64,000 bases of DNA from Xylocopa sonorina (Eukaryota; Arthropoda; Insecta; Hymenoptera; Apidae): NCBI RefSeq assembly GCF_050948175.1, contig NW_027490114.1, forward strand, positions 310,001 to 374,000, given 5' to 3'. Shown in pieces: positions 1 to 12,085 of the stretch (its first letter is position 1; each line of letters opens with the position of its first letter). Below the pieces are notes generated by a model. It saw only the letters and a list, made by a program, of their open reading frames with translations, ran no database searches and was not told the origin of the DNA. Position numbers and translations under genes: made by a program.

Positions 1-225
1 CGAGTCGAATCGGTGTGCATTACTATCTCGGTCGTTAGAAAATAATGACGTCAGTAGCAGCGCACCGCAAAGTTCGAGACGCGCGAGGCTGACAACTTTT
101 ACAGGCGCGATTCGAAATTTCGCGCATAATAGTCTCGTTTTAATTCGTCCGTGATTGTCGATTGACCGTAAACACACGCAAGCTCCGTATGCTCGTTCGC
201 TCGCATCGCAGAACCCATGTAATTC
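1..225 (-). pseudogene. BEL/Pao RNase H domain, partial
   Basis: Read on the minus strand from about 225, an open frame encodes a BEL-type RNase H start. It has GFCDASERAYGACV, which contains the catalytic Asp region, followed by VVSLARLELCGALLL, the conserved start of the next BEL block. The frame stays open to base 1. It is out of frame with the reverse transcriptase ORF that stops at 292, so a frameshift lies between 225 and 292. In the living element this domain would degrade the RNA strand during reverse transcription in virus-like particles. Confidence 0.8.
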
Positions 226-291
226 CACTCTTCGCACCTTCGATTGGTATACTTGTCACTGGGGGAATGTTTCGTTATGTAACTGCAATTC

Positions 292-1095
292 CTATACGTA
301 CGTGGACCATTCTGTATGGAGGCTGGTTGGTAGCGATTCGTCCCAGGCCAATTGCGGTTTCCAAAGGTGTTGCATAAATATTTTTGCCGTCATTATTACT
401 AGCGCCAGTAAACCTAACGGGACGAATATTTTTACTATGGTGGATAAGATCGTACGTTTGGTGATCCTCGTATCGATGTTTGGATCCACGGAATAGATGA
501 TTCGGTCGTTCTGCGCGTGCCACGATACGCCGAGAGTTTTCATCGTTGCGTCTCCAAAGTACTTTGGTTGAATTTCGCCTTCCGGAAGTCCTGCTAAAAA
601 TTTCGGTTCGTTCGAGACCCATTGTTGAATGTGGAGGCTGCCGCGGTTAAGTAGCTTGATTACCTGGTCCCGTAGTTGTCTAGCTTCTTCGTAATTATCT
701 GTGCCAGTTAGGAGATCGTTGACGTATAGATCTCGCTGGAGCACGGTCGATGCGATAGGAGCATTCACCTTTTCGTCGTCCGTCAGCTGATGAATGCACC
801 TGATGGCGAGGAAAGGCGCTGAAGATAGTCCGAACGTGACCGTGTTCAGCTCGTACGTTTTCACCTTTCCGTTGTTATCTCGCCATAATATCGGCTGGTA
901 TCGGCGGTCTTTCGGTCTTACGAGGAACTGCCGATACATCTTCTCTATGTCTCCGGTTAAGACATAGGTGTGTTGACGAAACCTTATGAAAAGCGCGAAT
1001 ATGTCGCCCTGTATAGTTGGTCCTGCCAATAGCGTATCTTTCAATGACAGTCCACTGCTCGATATTACAGACCTATCGAAGGCGACGCGAACCAT
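292..1095 (-). pseudogene. BEL/Pao reverse transcriptase (inactivated)
   Basis: This is a 267-codon minus-strand frame. It contains LTGDIEKMYRQF (palm motif with the first catalytic Asp), FGLSSAPFLAIRCIHQL, and RDLYVNDLLTG at the place where the family has YVDD. The first Asp of that box is Asn here, which should abolish polymerase activity. The C-terminal part (residues about 150-265) matches the connection region that follows RT in BEL elements. The RT N-terminus continues upstream in other frames to about 1330, where EYSAVIEEYLKMGHM can be read. The internal Met at 1095 is therefore not a real start. Confidence 0.88.
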
Positions 1096-1700
1096 CGTTG
1101 TTTAGCTGGACAGTTTAATGACGGCGTGGTGGGGGAGGTATAAGCCATCCGATTAGCGTGGTTCTACCTTGCTCATATGTCCCATCTTAAGATACTCCTC
1201 GATAACGGCGGAGTATTCTCGTTTCAGCCCTGGATCTTTCATGAATTTTCGTTCGAGCGAAAGAAGACGGTTGAAGGCGCACGACCGAGTTTCGCCTAAC
1301 TACATCTTCTTTTTATTGAACAGCAGTGCGACAATGTAACGACTGGTTCGTGTCCGTTTAACGTGGTCGTGAAAATGCTGCTCGCATTCCAGCTCCGCGG
1401 AAAATAGTTGTCGTACGAGTGGACCCTCTTCTAGCTCCCAGAATTTTTGAAGTTTGAAATTCAGTGTTGTAACGAACGTTTGATGTTTCCTTCACGACGC
1501 CGATGTGGAGAAGCTCCACCCGATGATCCATCCAAATTGCGCCTTTTGGAGGATTAATTCAGGATCGTTGCAAGAAGAAAGTGTGTACTGGCCGATGCTA
1601 AGGGACGATAAAGCGGAGCCGGTGCCGATTAACATATACACATTTGCCGGCCGATGAAATTGTGGATCTGCTAGTTATACGTTGGCCGGAATCGGAATCT

Positions 1701-1997
1701 TCACACGATCGACTTGCTCTTCCGGTATCGGTCCAGCGATTCGCGGTATCGTAAAGAATGTGAGATTCCGCACGAAGCCCGATAACTGCGATTTGATCTT
1801 CGTTGAGGCAATTTATTCGCGACCTTGTGTAATTGGTTCAACGCTTCGATGGTTGTCGTGTTATTTTTCGTGGGAAGTCCAAGCTTCATTGCCAGGTTGT
1901 CTGTAATGAAGTTTGCACTCGAACAGGTGAAGCTCAACGCACTACACTCGATTGGCTTCTGGTGGCGATCGAGAACGCGGACGATCGCGGTGGTCAT
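1701..1997 (-). pseudogene. BEL/Pao aspartic protease-like region (DUF1758 type), decayed
   Basis: The frame contains ANFITDNLAMKLGLP, the conserved block just after the active site in BEL proteases. The preceding active-site triplet (normally DSG or DTG) reads FTCSS, so the catalytic Asp is gone. The frame then becomes unrelated after about residue 60, indicating a frameshift. Upstream on the same strand (about 2150-2040) a CNQQHNAKLHE segment resembles the end of the gag zinc knuckle. In an active element the protease would mature the Gag-Pol polyprotein. Confidence 0.72.
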
Positions 1998-2157
1998 CAG
2001 CTACGTTGTCCGACTGTTGACGACTAAGCTCGTGAACCTTGGTACGAACTTAACGAATTTCCATTGCAGACATGCATCTTCCGGTTGGTGGTCCTCGTGC
2101 AGCTTCGCATTGTGTTGTTGGTTGCAGACACGTCATCTTTTGGCCCTGCAGGGTATA

Positions 2158-3403
2158 CAATTCAATAGAATGTAAATGCCACACTCCTTTGCTACGGAAC
2201 AGCGTTTCTAGATATTTACGTATCGAAGCAATAGAGTTCTAATGACTCTTAAAACGCGATATCGCATCTCCTTTCTATGTTACTTGATAAGACGTAATTC
2301 AGTGTTTCGCGTTAGTATATCAAATGTATGTAACTGTGTTACTTCGATACGTAGTCTTCTAGAAACGCTATTCCGTTGCAAGGAATTGTGGGATTTAGAT
2401 TTTCTTCAAGTATGAACGAGATATACACAACGCGTTGTATTGACATTACATCTTATTATGAGACATTGAAATGAGATGCGATATTGCGTTCTAGGAAGAA
2501 TTAGATCTCTATTTCTTGGATATGTAGACATCTAGAGACTAGAGCTATTCCCTATTACGGAAGTGTGGTATTTACTTTCTTTTGAAGTGTAGGCGTGTTA
2601 TACATAACGCGCTGCATTGATATTTCATCTTGTCATGAAACATAGGAATGAGATGCGATATCGCGTTTTATGAAGATTCAGATCTCTATTGCATCGATAT
2701 GTAGGCATCGAGAAACGCTGTTCCGTCGCCAGAATGTGTAGGATTTACATTCTGTTGAAATGTAGGCGAAATATACATAACGCGATGCATTGAATATTAC
2801 ATCTTTTCATGAAACATAGAAATGAGACGTGATAGCGCGCATTATGATGCATTAGAACTGTATTTCTTCGAAACGTGGACATCTAGATACGCTATTGCGT
2901 AGCAAGGAAGTGTGGCATTTACATTCAACTGAAGTGTAGACGAGATAAACATAACGTTTTGCATTTTATATTACATCTTATCATGCGGCATTGAAATAAG
3001 ATGCGACATCGCGTTGCATGAAATATTCGTTATCCACTTCTTCTAAAGAGGTGTAGCAGATGAGAATATTGCATTGCGTAGGGCATTACTACTTACTTGC
3101 TTTGAAACGTTGGAGTGAATTGTGTCGTCGTGATACATGAAGCGTTAGAACTCTATTTCTTCGATGCTTACGAATCCTATGAATCCTACGGTTGGATGCA
3201 ATGTGATGGTGTTTCATAGTGTCTGCGTGCGAATGCATGAAAGTTCTAATGCTTTATGCAACGCGAGAGCCCATCTCATTTCAACGTTTCAAGGTAAGTT
3301 ATTTGGAATGTTCTATGCATTGTATTATACTTATCTGCATCTGCTCTTGAAAGGAATGTGAGATCTACAAATTCATGCAATGGGATAGCGCTTCCAAGTG
3401 CAA
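2158..3403. repeat. Satellite A array with two strand switches
   Basis: These are tandem monomers of about 170-178 bp. Hallmarks read forward are a CATTATGCTTATCTGCTTCT-like block, a GAATGTGAATTC-like block, an ACGGGATAGCG-like block and a CATCTCATTTCAACG-like block. The array reads forward from 2158 to about 2310, reverse from about 2335 to 3150, and forward again from about 3160. The first two parts belong to a subtype with ACGCGTTAT and TATCGCATCTC; the last part is closer to the subtype common after 36 kb. The ORFs here are chance translations of the repeat. Confidence 0.85.
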
Positions 3404-4080
3404 TGTCGTGCGTATCTCCTGCCACACATTCTACACATGAGCCTTCTCGCACTTCGATCATCAACCCCTGGAATCAGGGAACCTGTCGTGCTCGCATACA
3501 ACACCGGCAATTGCAGCGTTCGCGCGCGCAAACCTGTACGCGCTCACACGCACCAAGTAACGCTGTGTCACTCGAACCGACCGGTATACATGGCTCGTAC
3601 GTACCAGGCATCGCTCTTTGAATCTCACCGGCAAGCACTACTGTCTCACTCCCATTGTCGAGTATATCTGCGTTCGCTCCAACGACGAACACCCTTGCCT
3701 ACCTTGCACCAGTGATTTCGTTCTGCTAAGAGGTGCAGTCGCAGCTCATCACCTCAATGGGGATTCTCCCAATTCAGGCAGCCGACTTTAGCAGTACCTA
3801 TATTCTACTTTTAAGCCTTTTACATACATATATATAGTATGTCCGGACTAATGTATTGCTGCATATAAGAATTCATAAATCGAAGTTACACACGTTAAGA
3901 ATCCAAGACACGAACAACACACGCGTAATTGTAGGTTCATGCTCTACTTACTTCATTATACAATTTCATATGTTAAGCGCGAAAGACGCGCCGCTAGTCC
4001 CACCACGAGACGCGAGTCCACACTCGCTGGACTGCATGCTCCTCGCAACGATCCGTTAATCCCCCACTCGCTGGACCACA
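3404..4080. other. Unidentified sequence, possibly a solo LTR
   Basis: This is about 680 bp of non-satellite sequence between satellite A and AT-rich satellite B. It starts TGTCGTGCG and the left junction with satellite is abrupt. A TATATATA run lies at about 3829, and a short direct repeat (ACTCGCTGGAC, twice) lies near 4023-4072. The open frames are short and show no recognisable domain. An LTR origin is only a guess from the TG start and TATA-like run; no target duplication was found. Confidence 0.3.
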
Positions 4081-4084
4081 TGCT

Positions 4085-4345
4085 TTCATGATTTTTTAAG
4101 TAAATGTATCAAACTGGTATAAATATTAATACATATTTTATATTTTAGTTAATTCTAAATACAATATCTCCTGAAGATACTTCATTACATCTAAAATCCT
4201 ATCTAATTTCATATCACTTCATGATATTTTAATTAAATATTTGAAATTGGTTTATATAATTACATTTATCATATATTTTAGTTACTTAAATATAGATCAT
4301 TCCATCTAAATGAAAATAAATATCTATATATTATATAAGTCGATC
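4085..4345 (-). repeat. Satellite B fragment (AT-rich, about 132-bp unit), inverted
   Basis: Its reverse complement matches the tandem array at 60740-61850. Shared landmarks are TAACTAAAATATATGATAA, a TTTCAAATATTTAATTAAAA-like block, ATCATGAA.TGATATAAA, and GGATTTTAGATGTAATG. About two monomers are present. It abuts the broken end of the LINE at 4360 and separates it from the unidentified block to the left. Confidence 0.75.
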
Positions 4346-4359
4346 ATTTATTTGCATCG

Positions 4360-5760
4360 TTCGAGCTCGCTTTCTTTCCATCGAGGCTTGCAAATCCCTC
4401 TTCGTTATTCTTGTAATTCGTACTTCAGAAGTTAAGTAGTACGTATTGATGGTCCAACGCTGAAAATATCTCAAACACTTCTGCTATACTCAACTTAGCG
4501 TATATGCAACCTCCTATCAACATTATGTCTATTTTTTACTTGTTTTGGTTCTTAAAGTATGTATAGTCTCCTTTCTGATTGATCGCGATTAGATCGTTTC
4601 TTAGAACCAGTTTGATGATATTTTCCTCTCTATGATTGTTCTTCTTACCACCTCAGATTACCGATTTTTCGTTCAGGTCACCTGCGATCATTATTCTGTT
4701 TGCTTTCTCTCCCTTTTCTATGTTAACCTCAACTTGGTTTATAAATTCTTCGATTTCTTTCCGTTCCTGTTAAGCGAGTAGTAGCAGCTTATAGCTTTTG
4801 TTCCTTCGACCATTGCATGAACGATTCCGGTCGAGGAATATGTGGTACCATATGTGAAACATTTTCGATTAACACCGGTTATCCATACCGCAACGTCACC
4901 GTTCTCGTCTTGCAGTCAGTATTCATCCATCCTGTGTGCTTCCGATATTATTACCACGTTTGTCTCTTAAATCATTCGCATTTGTAGGACTTTGAATTCC
5001 ATATTCGTTTCTCGTTCTTTTCTATCAACGCTTTTCTGTAGGCCGGACAATTAAACCTCCGGTAACGTGTCTGATGTACGGATTCCTTCTTCCTGCCTCG
5101 CTGCAGACGATACATTTCGGTTTATTCGCGATGCAACCGATCATCGTATAAATCTGAGATCCGCATCTTCTGTAGATTCCCTTATTATCTTTGACTTCTT
5201 CGCAATTTCTGCCGATATGTCCCAGTTTATGGCATTTGGCCTGTCCTCGAATTCTTCCTGCTCCTTTAATTGCTTCTTTAATTGCTAAGTGTTCGATGTC
5301 AGTCTTTTTTATGCCTGATGTTTGCCACTAACGTTTTCTAAGATGTCATTAGCTTCGCCGTATCCTCGTTCAGAATATCTATCATTACGTCTGATGTGTT
5401 GCTGCCTATTCGTCTATTTAAAAGTGTAGGCGCTATTCTTATCGGTAGCTATCTCATTATCCTGCATTTACTTCGGCTCCTGATGCTTCTCCTTCCGTGT
5501 CTGTGCTTCTTTCCGCCTGCCCAACCTTTTATCTTCTGCCTGGATCCGGCGGATCTGATTCCGAATCACGAGCCAGCAGCATGTCTAAGCAGCATATGCA
5601 AGCAGCCTCGCTCCCGCCAAGGGTGGGTGCTGCAGGCCCTCCGTTATCCTCCGTCTACCCTGATGCGGGCGAGGAACTCCTAGGGCCACTCGACTCGCGA
5701 CCAGCATCTATCTTATACTCTAATCGATTAGTAGTCACGTGATTTCCATTAAGCTTGCCG
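4360..5760 (-). mobile_element. Truncated R1-like LINE, part of unit X copy 1
   Basis: The minus strand is a decayed copy of the plus-strand element at 30200-32118. The endonuclease region lies at about 5010-4360 and the ORF1 zinc-knuckle region at about 5300-5090. Before these comes a GC-rich stretch (about 5720-5560) that also occurs at 30290-30440. The 3' end stops inside the endonuclease at nearly the same point as in copy 2, so no reverse transcriptase is present. The shared truncation suggests the element was already broken when unit X was duplicated. Confidence 0.72.
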
Positions 5761-6450
5761 CAATGAGTGATATTGATTCGTTCAATCTAAATTAATATTT
5801 TCTTTTTAAGTTTCTCGATCTTTTTACTTTCTCTCACGATATCGTCTATTTGGTTGTCCCTTGCCCTTACGGTATGTTATATAATCTGTTATTTGATAGT
5901 TTTAGGATTTCCTCTTCATAAATGCAATGCTTCCACAGATTTTCTTTTCCTTTCTCTTTAGTTATATTGTTGATATTTTATGCTTTCCACCCTCCACATT
6001 CCCTGACTACACCATCCCGGAACCGGCGTTATACGATTGCTTCAGGATCGCTACACCGAGATCGAGTGTTCTCTCTTGCATTTGTTGATCTATATATGTC
6101 ATATATTAGAGAATGTTTTCTCTAATAGAGAGAATCTAATCTAGAGAATTCTTATCCTTTGTCCTTTTCGAAATATGTTTTAGTTAGATGTATATTAGAT
6201 ATGCGTCGATATATCGGATTTCCGTATGGTTTTTTAGTAAAGTTTTATTCTTTTCCGACAGTTAGTTTCCATTTCGCCGTAGGTGCTCTGTATTGGATGC
6301 GGACCCGCTCCGATTGAACCCGCCGATCATTACATTACGTAAATAATCTCTGCCACTACGTAATTGCGGAAGGCTTACTACATAGACTTATCGCAGGAAA
6401 AGTTGCGGAGGTTGCTTTCGAACCGAGATGGAAGTGTGGTTATCTTTGAT
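5760..6450. repeat. Unit X copy 1, left non-coding part
   Basis: This is homologous to 53860-54470 (same strand) and, for its left half, to 30060-30240 (opposite strand). Landmarks include TTAAGCTTGCCG, GATATTGATTCGTTCAAT and CCATCCCGGAACCGGC. No gene is recognised; the open frames in it are short and not conserved between copies. Confidence 0.7.
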
Positions 6451-6451
6451 C

Positions 6452-6480
6452 TAGTTAGGTTAGGTTAGGTTGGGTTTAGG
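6452..6480 (+). repeat. TTAGG-type telomere-like repeats
   Basis: Three perfect TTAGG pentamers are followed by degenerate TTGGG and TTTAGG. TTAGG is the ancestral insect telomere repeat. The run is short and internal, and it immediately precedes the R1-clade LINE. A related run lies in unit X copy 3 at about 54470-54520. Confidence 0.7.
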
Positions 6481-7099
6481 TTCTAAAGTTGTTGCATTTT
6501 TGCAACAATATGTGCCATGCCCACCTCCTCGTGGTGGAACATGGTAACAACGGAATTTTCTGGTGGCTAACGGGGCTCTGGCTTTCGGGGATCGTGGATA
6601 CCTAGTAACCTCCGTGATACTCCGGGGCGATGCCGGCGGGATCTTTGGATTCTGGCAGGGCCTCCCTTGCCGGTAAGGCCCAGAGTTGAGGAGTGTTATT
6701 GGTTGAAGCCGTCTCGCTCCACGGGCCACGGCCAATTCTGTTCGTGGTACGGGGGGTTGTGACCCCGTGATCCCATAGCTCGGCAGGGGTGGTGTTACCC
6801 CTGTCGTAATACCGTAAATCGTTGGTCATGTTTCGCCGGAACGAGGGGCTTGCTTTAATTGGCCAACCAGCCAGGGGATAAATCTCTATAAAAAGTTCCT
6901 AGCCTCAAGATGCGGTACGCGGCGATGAGCACGCCCAGTCCTCGCGGCTGGGCGAGGCCGGTAGCTGCACTTGCCTCTAGCGACCAACCCCGGGGATACT
7001 GGCGCCCCCCGGGTGTACAAGCCTTCCCTTGGCATGGCGGCTCTACCAGGAGTGACCTCCTTCCCAATCACGCTCGTGGGAACAATATGGAAAATTCTT

Positions 7100-8960
7100 C
7101 AACTTTTAAAAAACCTAGGAATAGACGAGAGGGCGGTGACTAGTAAGTTCAAGGCCCGGTGGTTCAAGGCCAGCTTTGTCTCGGACAGGGTGCGTGGTGC
7201 GCTGTAGAAGGGCGCCGTTGAAGAATCGGGAGATGCCTCCTATGATTCTGACACGTCTGTGGGAACGGTGCGATCCAGTTTTTCGGTGCAGCAACCCTGC
7301 CCGAAATTGAAAAAGCGTCAAAGACCTCCAACGACAGGGGAGTATGTCGGCCTCGCTGAGGCAAAGTGGGCCTACGTTCGGGTGCAACGTGAGGCGGAGA
7401 TGGTGGATCTCGTGCTGGAAATCTACCATAACACAGGCATCTCGCCAACACCGGGAAAGTTGACATCGCGTGAGTCGGAAATGGAGGACTTCCGTCTGGA
7501 GGCAAGGAATAAGCCTCAAGGGGACCATCCAGACGGATCTAAGGGCTGGTGCTAGGTGCTTGAGGGCTGCCACCATCGAATTGGCACAGAGGGTGAAACG
7601 TCCGGCTGCACCACCGTCGGATGAAAACATTGCTGCGCTAAAGTAAGCGCCTGCAAGGCAGATTCAGTGCATTAGACAGGTGATCTTCAGGCCCGCCAAC
7701 AATAATGTTGGCGGACCTGGAACTCGCGAGTCACGCAAGGCTATCACCAGCCTCGTCCTTGAAGGAAGCGAGGACTCTGTTCCCAGGCAATGGTCTCTCG
7801 ACACCCGAGTACGAGACAGGTTCCGCACTACTCAATTAGGTAGCGGACCTGTTCAACAGCAAAATGGAGAAGATCCTTAGAGAATTGCCTCCTGCAAAGA
7901 AGAGGGACGCCATGCCCTTGAAAGCCCAGCAGCCGCGCACTTCCCCATCATCTTCTGAAGTCAAAAGTGCCTCATCTGAGGCATCAAGACGGCTGGCGAT
8001 TGCGTGCCAGGAAATGAAATGCTTGGCTGTAGCGGCACCCCATCAACTTCATCTAGTGTTGCAAAGGAGGGTACTGGGCCGAAAGCCCAGAAAGAAAAGA
8101 AGGCGGAAGATAGGCCGAAGTTGGGTCGGCTGCCGCGTACAGCGGCGGTAGCACTGACCCTCCAGCCTGGCAGCAAGTCCACGTATAGGGACGTTATGAC
8201 TGCTACCAGGCTGAGGGTGAAGCTGGCCGACATTGGGGTGAAAAGTGTCCGCCCAAAGAAGACACGGACCAGCGGGCTCCTTCTTGAAAGTGCCGGTCCG
8301 CAAAAAGAAGCCAAGGCTGCCAATTGCTTTGGCTGATAAGTTGCGCGAGGCTTTGGCCGGCAACGGCGTCACAGTATCCAGGCCGAGCAAGAAGGTGGAT
8401 CTCTGCGTGCTCGGCCTGGATGAGTCGGTCACCACAACTGAAGTGGCCGAGGCTATTGCCGGCACCGGAGAGTGCCGGGTGGAGGAAATGAAGACCGGAT
8501 TAAGCCGGTCTTCATCTAGAGGACTCGGCACTCTTTGGGGGCAGTGATAGTTGGTCCCTGGCGGTGGCCAAGAAAGTAGTCACTGCCGGCAGCATCCGGT
8601 TGGGGTGGTATCACACCCGGGTAGTGACATTGAATGCCCGCACGGAGCAGTGTAGTAATCGCAGTAGCTTCAGGGCTCTTGGGCATGTCCAGCAGCGGTA
8701 CACTGCATAGGTGGACGGGTCGCACTTGTGCTACAGGTGCGGCGAGACCGGTCACCAGGCGAAGCTTTGTTCCGCGGCCGCGCCGTTATGCTTCGACTGC
8801 AAGGAGACAGGCCGGCCCGCGGACCATCGAACGGGGGGCATGTCTTGTTTCCCACATAATACCTGCTGTAACAGCAATGGGGCACAGCCGTCGCCCAGAA
8901 GGCTGCGCAGAAGAAGGGAGGATTTACAGGGGGAAACAAGAAACAAGTCACCAGTCTCCA
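7100..8960 (+). pseudogene. R1-clade LINE ORF1 (Gag-like, zinc-knuckle) remnant
   Basis: ORF1 is split over several frames. Recognisable parts are a block around 8320-8540 with VDLCVLGLDESVTTTEVAEA and then RGLGTLW, and the zinc-knuckle block around 8727-8855. The knuckles read CYRCGETGHQAKLC followed by CFDCKETGRPADHR, the characteristic paired CCHC pattern of R1-clade ORF1 proteins. The product would bind element RNA and, in telomeric R1 relatives, help localise the particle. At least three frame changes are needed to read through, so it is not functional. Confidence 0.82.
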
Positions 8961-9019
8961 TAAAGGGGGTGGTGCATCAGCATTACCGACCACCGTGGGA
9001 TGTTCCCGCCGTTGAATGG

Positions 9020-9970
9020 ATACTGAAGACGAGATTGGGCGGGCAATTACACACGCTCTCGTGGATGATTCTGACCGGGGGGAGGCGATATACACGGCAT
9101 AACGTTCCCGCCATCCCGCGGTCAGATCATCCAGACCAACCTCAACCATGCCATCGCCGGATCGACTGCCACCGTACCTAATGGTTCTGGGTTTTTGCGG
9201 TGGCATGGTTGAGTTGGTGGTAGTCAAGGAAACCGTACCGAGTTCTCAAGCGCCTATCCTGGGCTGGTGACTTAGACGACTCTTTGGTGATCGCCCAGTC
9301 GGTCTCGTTGCGGATATGGCCGATCGCGCCTGTTGCACGCGTCCACGGTTTCATGGCGGTCAACTGGGCGGTTTGTCTGGTGGTTGGCGTTTATGCGCCA
9401 CCGAGCTGGCCCCTTAGTCGCATTGACATTCCACTGGATGAGCTGCGGATCATCGTTTCCTTGTACGCAGCACGTACAGTATTTGTCCTCGGGGTCTTCA
9501 ATGCTTACGCATCTACATGGCACTCACAGAGGATGGACCAGAGGGATCACTGCTGGACGAGGTGCCTGGCCTGGGTCTGAGGTTGTTAAACCAGGGCTCG
9601 GCCAGTACGTGCGTGCGGTACCAGGGCGAAAGCATTGTGGATCTTTCTTTTGCAAATGCCCTGGGCGTGCGCCGTGTGTCGGGTTGGAGAGTCAACGACG
9701 AGGAGACTCTCTCAAGTCATGCGTACATTCACATAGAAGTCTCCAGGCCATCCCTGGCCATCAGCCCATTCAGGTGGGCCATCAGCCCACCACCGGAGGA
9801 GATGGGCCTTGAATGGCATGGGTGTGGACGCCCTGATGGCGGCCGTTCTAGCAGTGGCCTGGCCGGGTATTCCTGCTGAGCCAGTAGATGTCAATGCGCA
9901 GACGGATTGGTTCTCGGACGTAATGACATTCATCTGCGGCGTGGCGATGCCATGTGTCCAAGCCAATCCG
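9020..9970 (+). pseudogene. LINE ORF2 endonuclease (APE type), decayed
   Basis: Fragments in different frames spell an apurinic-like endonuclease. GVYAPPSWPL lies near 9390, FVLGVFNAYASTWHS lies near 9485-9530 where the family has GDFNA, and a conserved tail follows at 9830-9975 (ALMAAVLAVAWPGIPAEPVD). The catalytic Asp of GDFNA reads Val here. The enzyme normally nicks the target DNA for target-primed reverse transcription. Confidence 0.8.
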
Positions 9971-10259
9971 TCCCGCCGCGCGGTGAACTGATGAAGCGAC
10001 GATATACAGCGGCTCCACACTAATTGTGGTGCGCTCGGCGCCAGTACACCAGGAAGAGGCGTTAACGTAAAAACATCGCGGCGAGAACGGCACAGCTGTA
10101 CGCTGACTATCGTGAGCACACAAAGCAGCTGCAGCTGACAGTCAGGAGTGTCAAGGCTCAGGCTTCAGACGGACTCCTGTCCATGCTCCCTGAGGATCCA
10201 TAGCGGCGCCCCTATAAACTTGTAATGCACAAGTTAATGCCATGAGCGCCTTCACTCAC

Positions 10260-11170
10260 GAAGATGATGGACCCTTCATTCCTGGAGCGGGTCGTCGGCA
10301 CTTTGTTTCCGTCTAGGCAGGTGTTGGCGCCGGCTCAATCCAACGTCCACGTTGTATGGTCACAGGAGTTGGAGGTGGAACTTGGGGTACGACACGGATC
10401 TGTCGGCCTACCTGCCGATCGGCGTGCACTTTACGTGTCACGCCGATGAAACATTGGTGTTAGCTACCGGCAAGGACTTGGGGAGAACCATCCGTCGAGC
10501 GGAAGCCGCCATTGCGGCCATCGCCTCACGAATTCGGTGCTTGGGGTTGGAGTTATCCCCTTAAAAGACGAAAATCGTCTGTTTTCGTCTTCGTAGGAAG
10601 GATGCACCGGCACCGTGTCTGCTGAGAATCGGTTCGTCCGACGTTCAGGTAGCCAAGGACATCAAATATCTAGGTGTATACCTGGACATCTCCTGGAGCT
10701 TCGTCCCACAATTCATTCGTCTGGCCGTCAGGTTGGGTAAACTCACAACTCATTTAAGTTGCATCATCCCCAGCCGGGCAAGCGGGTGCGCCGCCTCTAT
10801 TGTGGCGTTATGAAAAGCGTGGCACTGCACGGTGCCCCTGTATGGCCCCACACACTGATGGCAAGACGGAAAAGCATCACGCTTTTCCGAAGTGAGTGAA
10901 GTAATGTAGTAATGACGCGACCATATGCGTCATTAGGGAGTACCGTATGGTGTCCTTTGAGGCAGTCACCACCCTGGCGGGACTTCCACCTCTGGAGCTC
11001 TTGGCGCTCGAAAACGCCTATCTTTATTGGTGCCTTTGTCTTGGTCAGATCTCCAGCCCGCTAGGGGAAATGAGAAGTCGGGACGAGCTTAGGCTCCAGG
11101 CCCGGCGGTCCACAATGTCAAGGTGGCAGGAAGAGTTGTCTCGTAGCAGCGAACACTGGACCATCGGGGC
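10260..11170 (+). pseudogene. LINE ORF2 reverse transcriptase, internally shortened
   Basis: An RT palm segment (10352-10564) reads HFTCHADETLVLATGKD, where the active-site box should be ADD; the second Asp is Glu. It is followed by a thumb region with KDIKYLGVYLD near 10650 and SFEAVTTLAGLPPLELL near 10950. The distance from endonuclease to ADE box is too short for a complete RT, so the finger and early palm region appears deleted. Stops at several points confirm loss of function. Confidence 0.78.
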
Positions 11171-11191
11171 GATCCATTCCTTTTTAGATTA

Positions 11192-11497
11192 ATGGGTAAG
11201 TCGCAGCACCGGACGACTTACGTTCCGAACTACACAGGTGCTGACCGACCATGGATGTCGGTACCTGTGCCAAATCGGACGCGAAGCGAGGATTCGGGGC
11301 GGCACACTCTCCAGGAGTGTCCTGCCTGGAGGGTGCCGCGTTGGGCATTAGTAGTAGAGGACGTCTCGTTGCCGAGCATCCTGTCTGTGGTGCTTGGTCG
11401 CGAGGGTGTCTGGCAGGCCATGGTCTACTTTTGCCAGGAGGTCATGGTCGCGAAGGAGGCCGCCGAGCGTGTTAGGGAGCAATCCCGACCTGCTTGA
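11192..11497 (+). pseudogene. LINE ORF2 C-terminal zinc-finger region
   Basis: The frame includes HTLQECPAW and then VVLGREGVWQAMVYFCQEVM and KEAAERVREQSRPA, the usual end of R1-clade ORF2. The CCHC finger's first cysteines, expected just upstream, lie in another frame. The stop at 11497 probably marks the genuine ORF2 end, leaving about 590 bp of 3' UTR to the A-run near 12080. Confidence 0.75.
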
Positions 11498-12085
11498 CGT
11501 CGCCTACAGGGTCGACGTCATAGACGTTTGCCCCGTTTCGCCTCACGGGTGTTGGGGAATTTCCATCTTAGAGTGGGAGTCACTCCTAAGAACCATTCGG
11601 AAGGCGGGACTTCACCTCTGCCGTATTTGCGGACCACGATCGTGGCGATTAAGCCCCAGGGACCACGACTTGGCGGTTGTCGGGTCTGGCGCATCCTATA
11701 GATTTAACTCCCAGTCTGTCCGAGTCACGCCTAGCCCGAAGCATCGACAACACCCGTGCACAACTTTGGTGGTCATGCCCCGCGTATTTGCACGGGTATT
11801 GTGCGGAAGGCGCGGTCGGTACGTTAGGGGAAATGTATCGACCATTGCACGCGTTCCACGGGACGGGAGTGATGGTTGATGATCCAGCCGCCACTCATTT
11901 CTCTAACGGGGGAGTGTGTCTCATGGAGCACGTTTCCCTCCGGTAAGGGCGTCGTCTAAGTTACCACAGACGATTCCGGCAGGGGAGGGGGGACCGGACG
12001 TGTTCATCCAGAGTTCCCGCTCTCCTCTAAGCAGCTCCGAGGACGGTCACCGTGGATCCATAAGGATTTCCCCACGTAAAAAAAG

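Larger units (their letters stand above)
1..2155 (-). mobile_element. BEL/Pao LTR retrotransposon remnant, cut by the window edge
   Basis: The minus strand carries BEL/Pao parts in the expected order from right to left: the end of a gag zinc knuckle (about 2150-2040), an aspartic protease-like stretch (1997-1701), reverse transcriptase (about 1330-292) and RNase H (about 225 down to base 1). The element continues beyond the left edge, so integrase and at least one LTR are outside the window. Satellite A begins directly at its right end, where no LTR is seen, so the 5' end is missing. Frameshifts and a changed catalytic residue show it is dead. Confidence 0.85.
6481..12085 (+). mobile_element. 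R1-clade LINE, near full length but decayed, in TTAGG-like sequence
   Basis: The element starts after the TTAGG-like run, with a 5' leader to about 7100. ORF1 remnants (about 7100-8960) end in CCHC zinc knuckles. ORF2 follows with an endonuclease (about 9020-9970), reverse transcriptase (about 10260-11170), and a C-terminal cysteine/histidine domain (about 11190-11500). A 3' UTR of about 590 bp and a run of seven A come before TTAGG-like sequence resumes (GGTTTGAGG, TTTAGG). Its GC content is clearly higher than its surroundings. The homologous site in X copy 3 lacks it. Stops and frameshifts are frequent and the RT core is shortened. LINEs of the R1 clade include telomere-specific SART and TRAS elements; whether this is one of them is inference. 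Confidence 0.85.

Noticed and set aside
3398..3715. 105-codon ORF in the unassigned block after satellite A
   Set aside because: Low-complexity composition rich in His, Arg and Ser, overlapping frames on both strands, and no homologue recognised.
6910..7207. Several GC-rich overlapping ORFs on both strands at 6.9-7.6 kb
   Set aside because: They lie in the leader and ORF1 of the R1-clade LINE. None shows a domain independent of it, and the opposite-strand frames are shadows.
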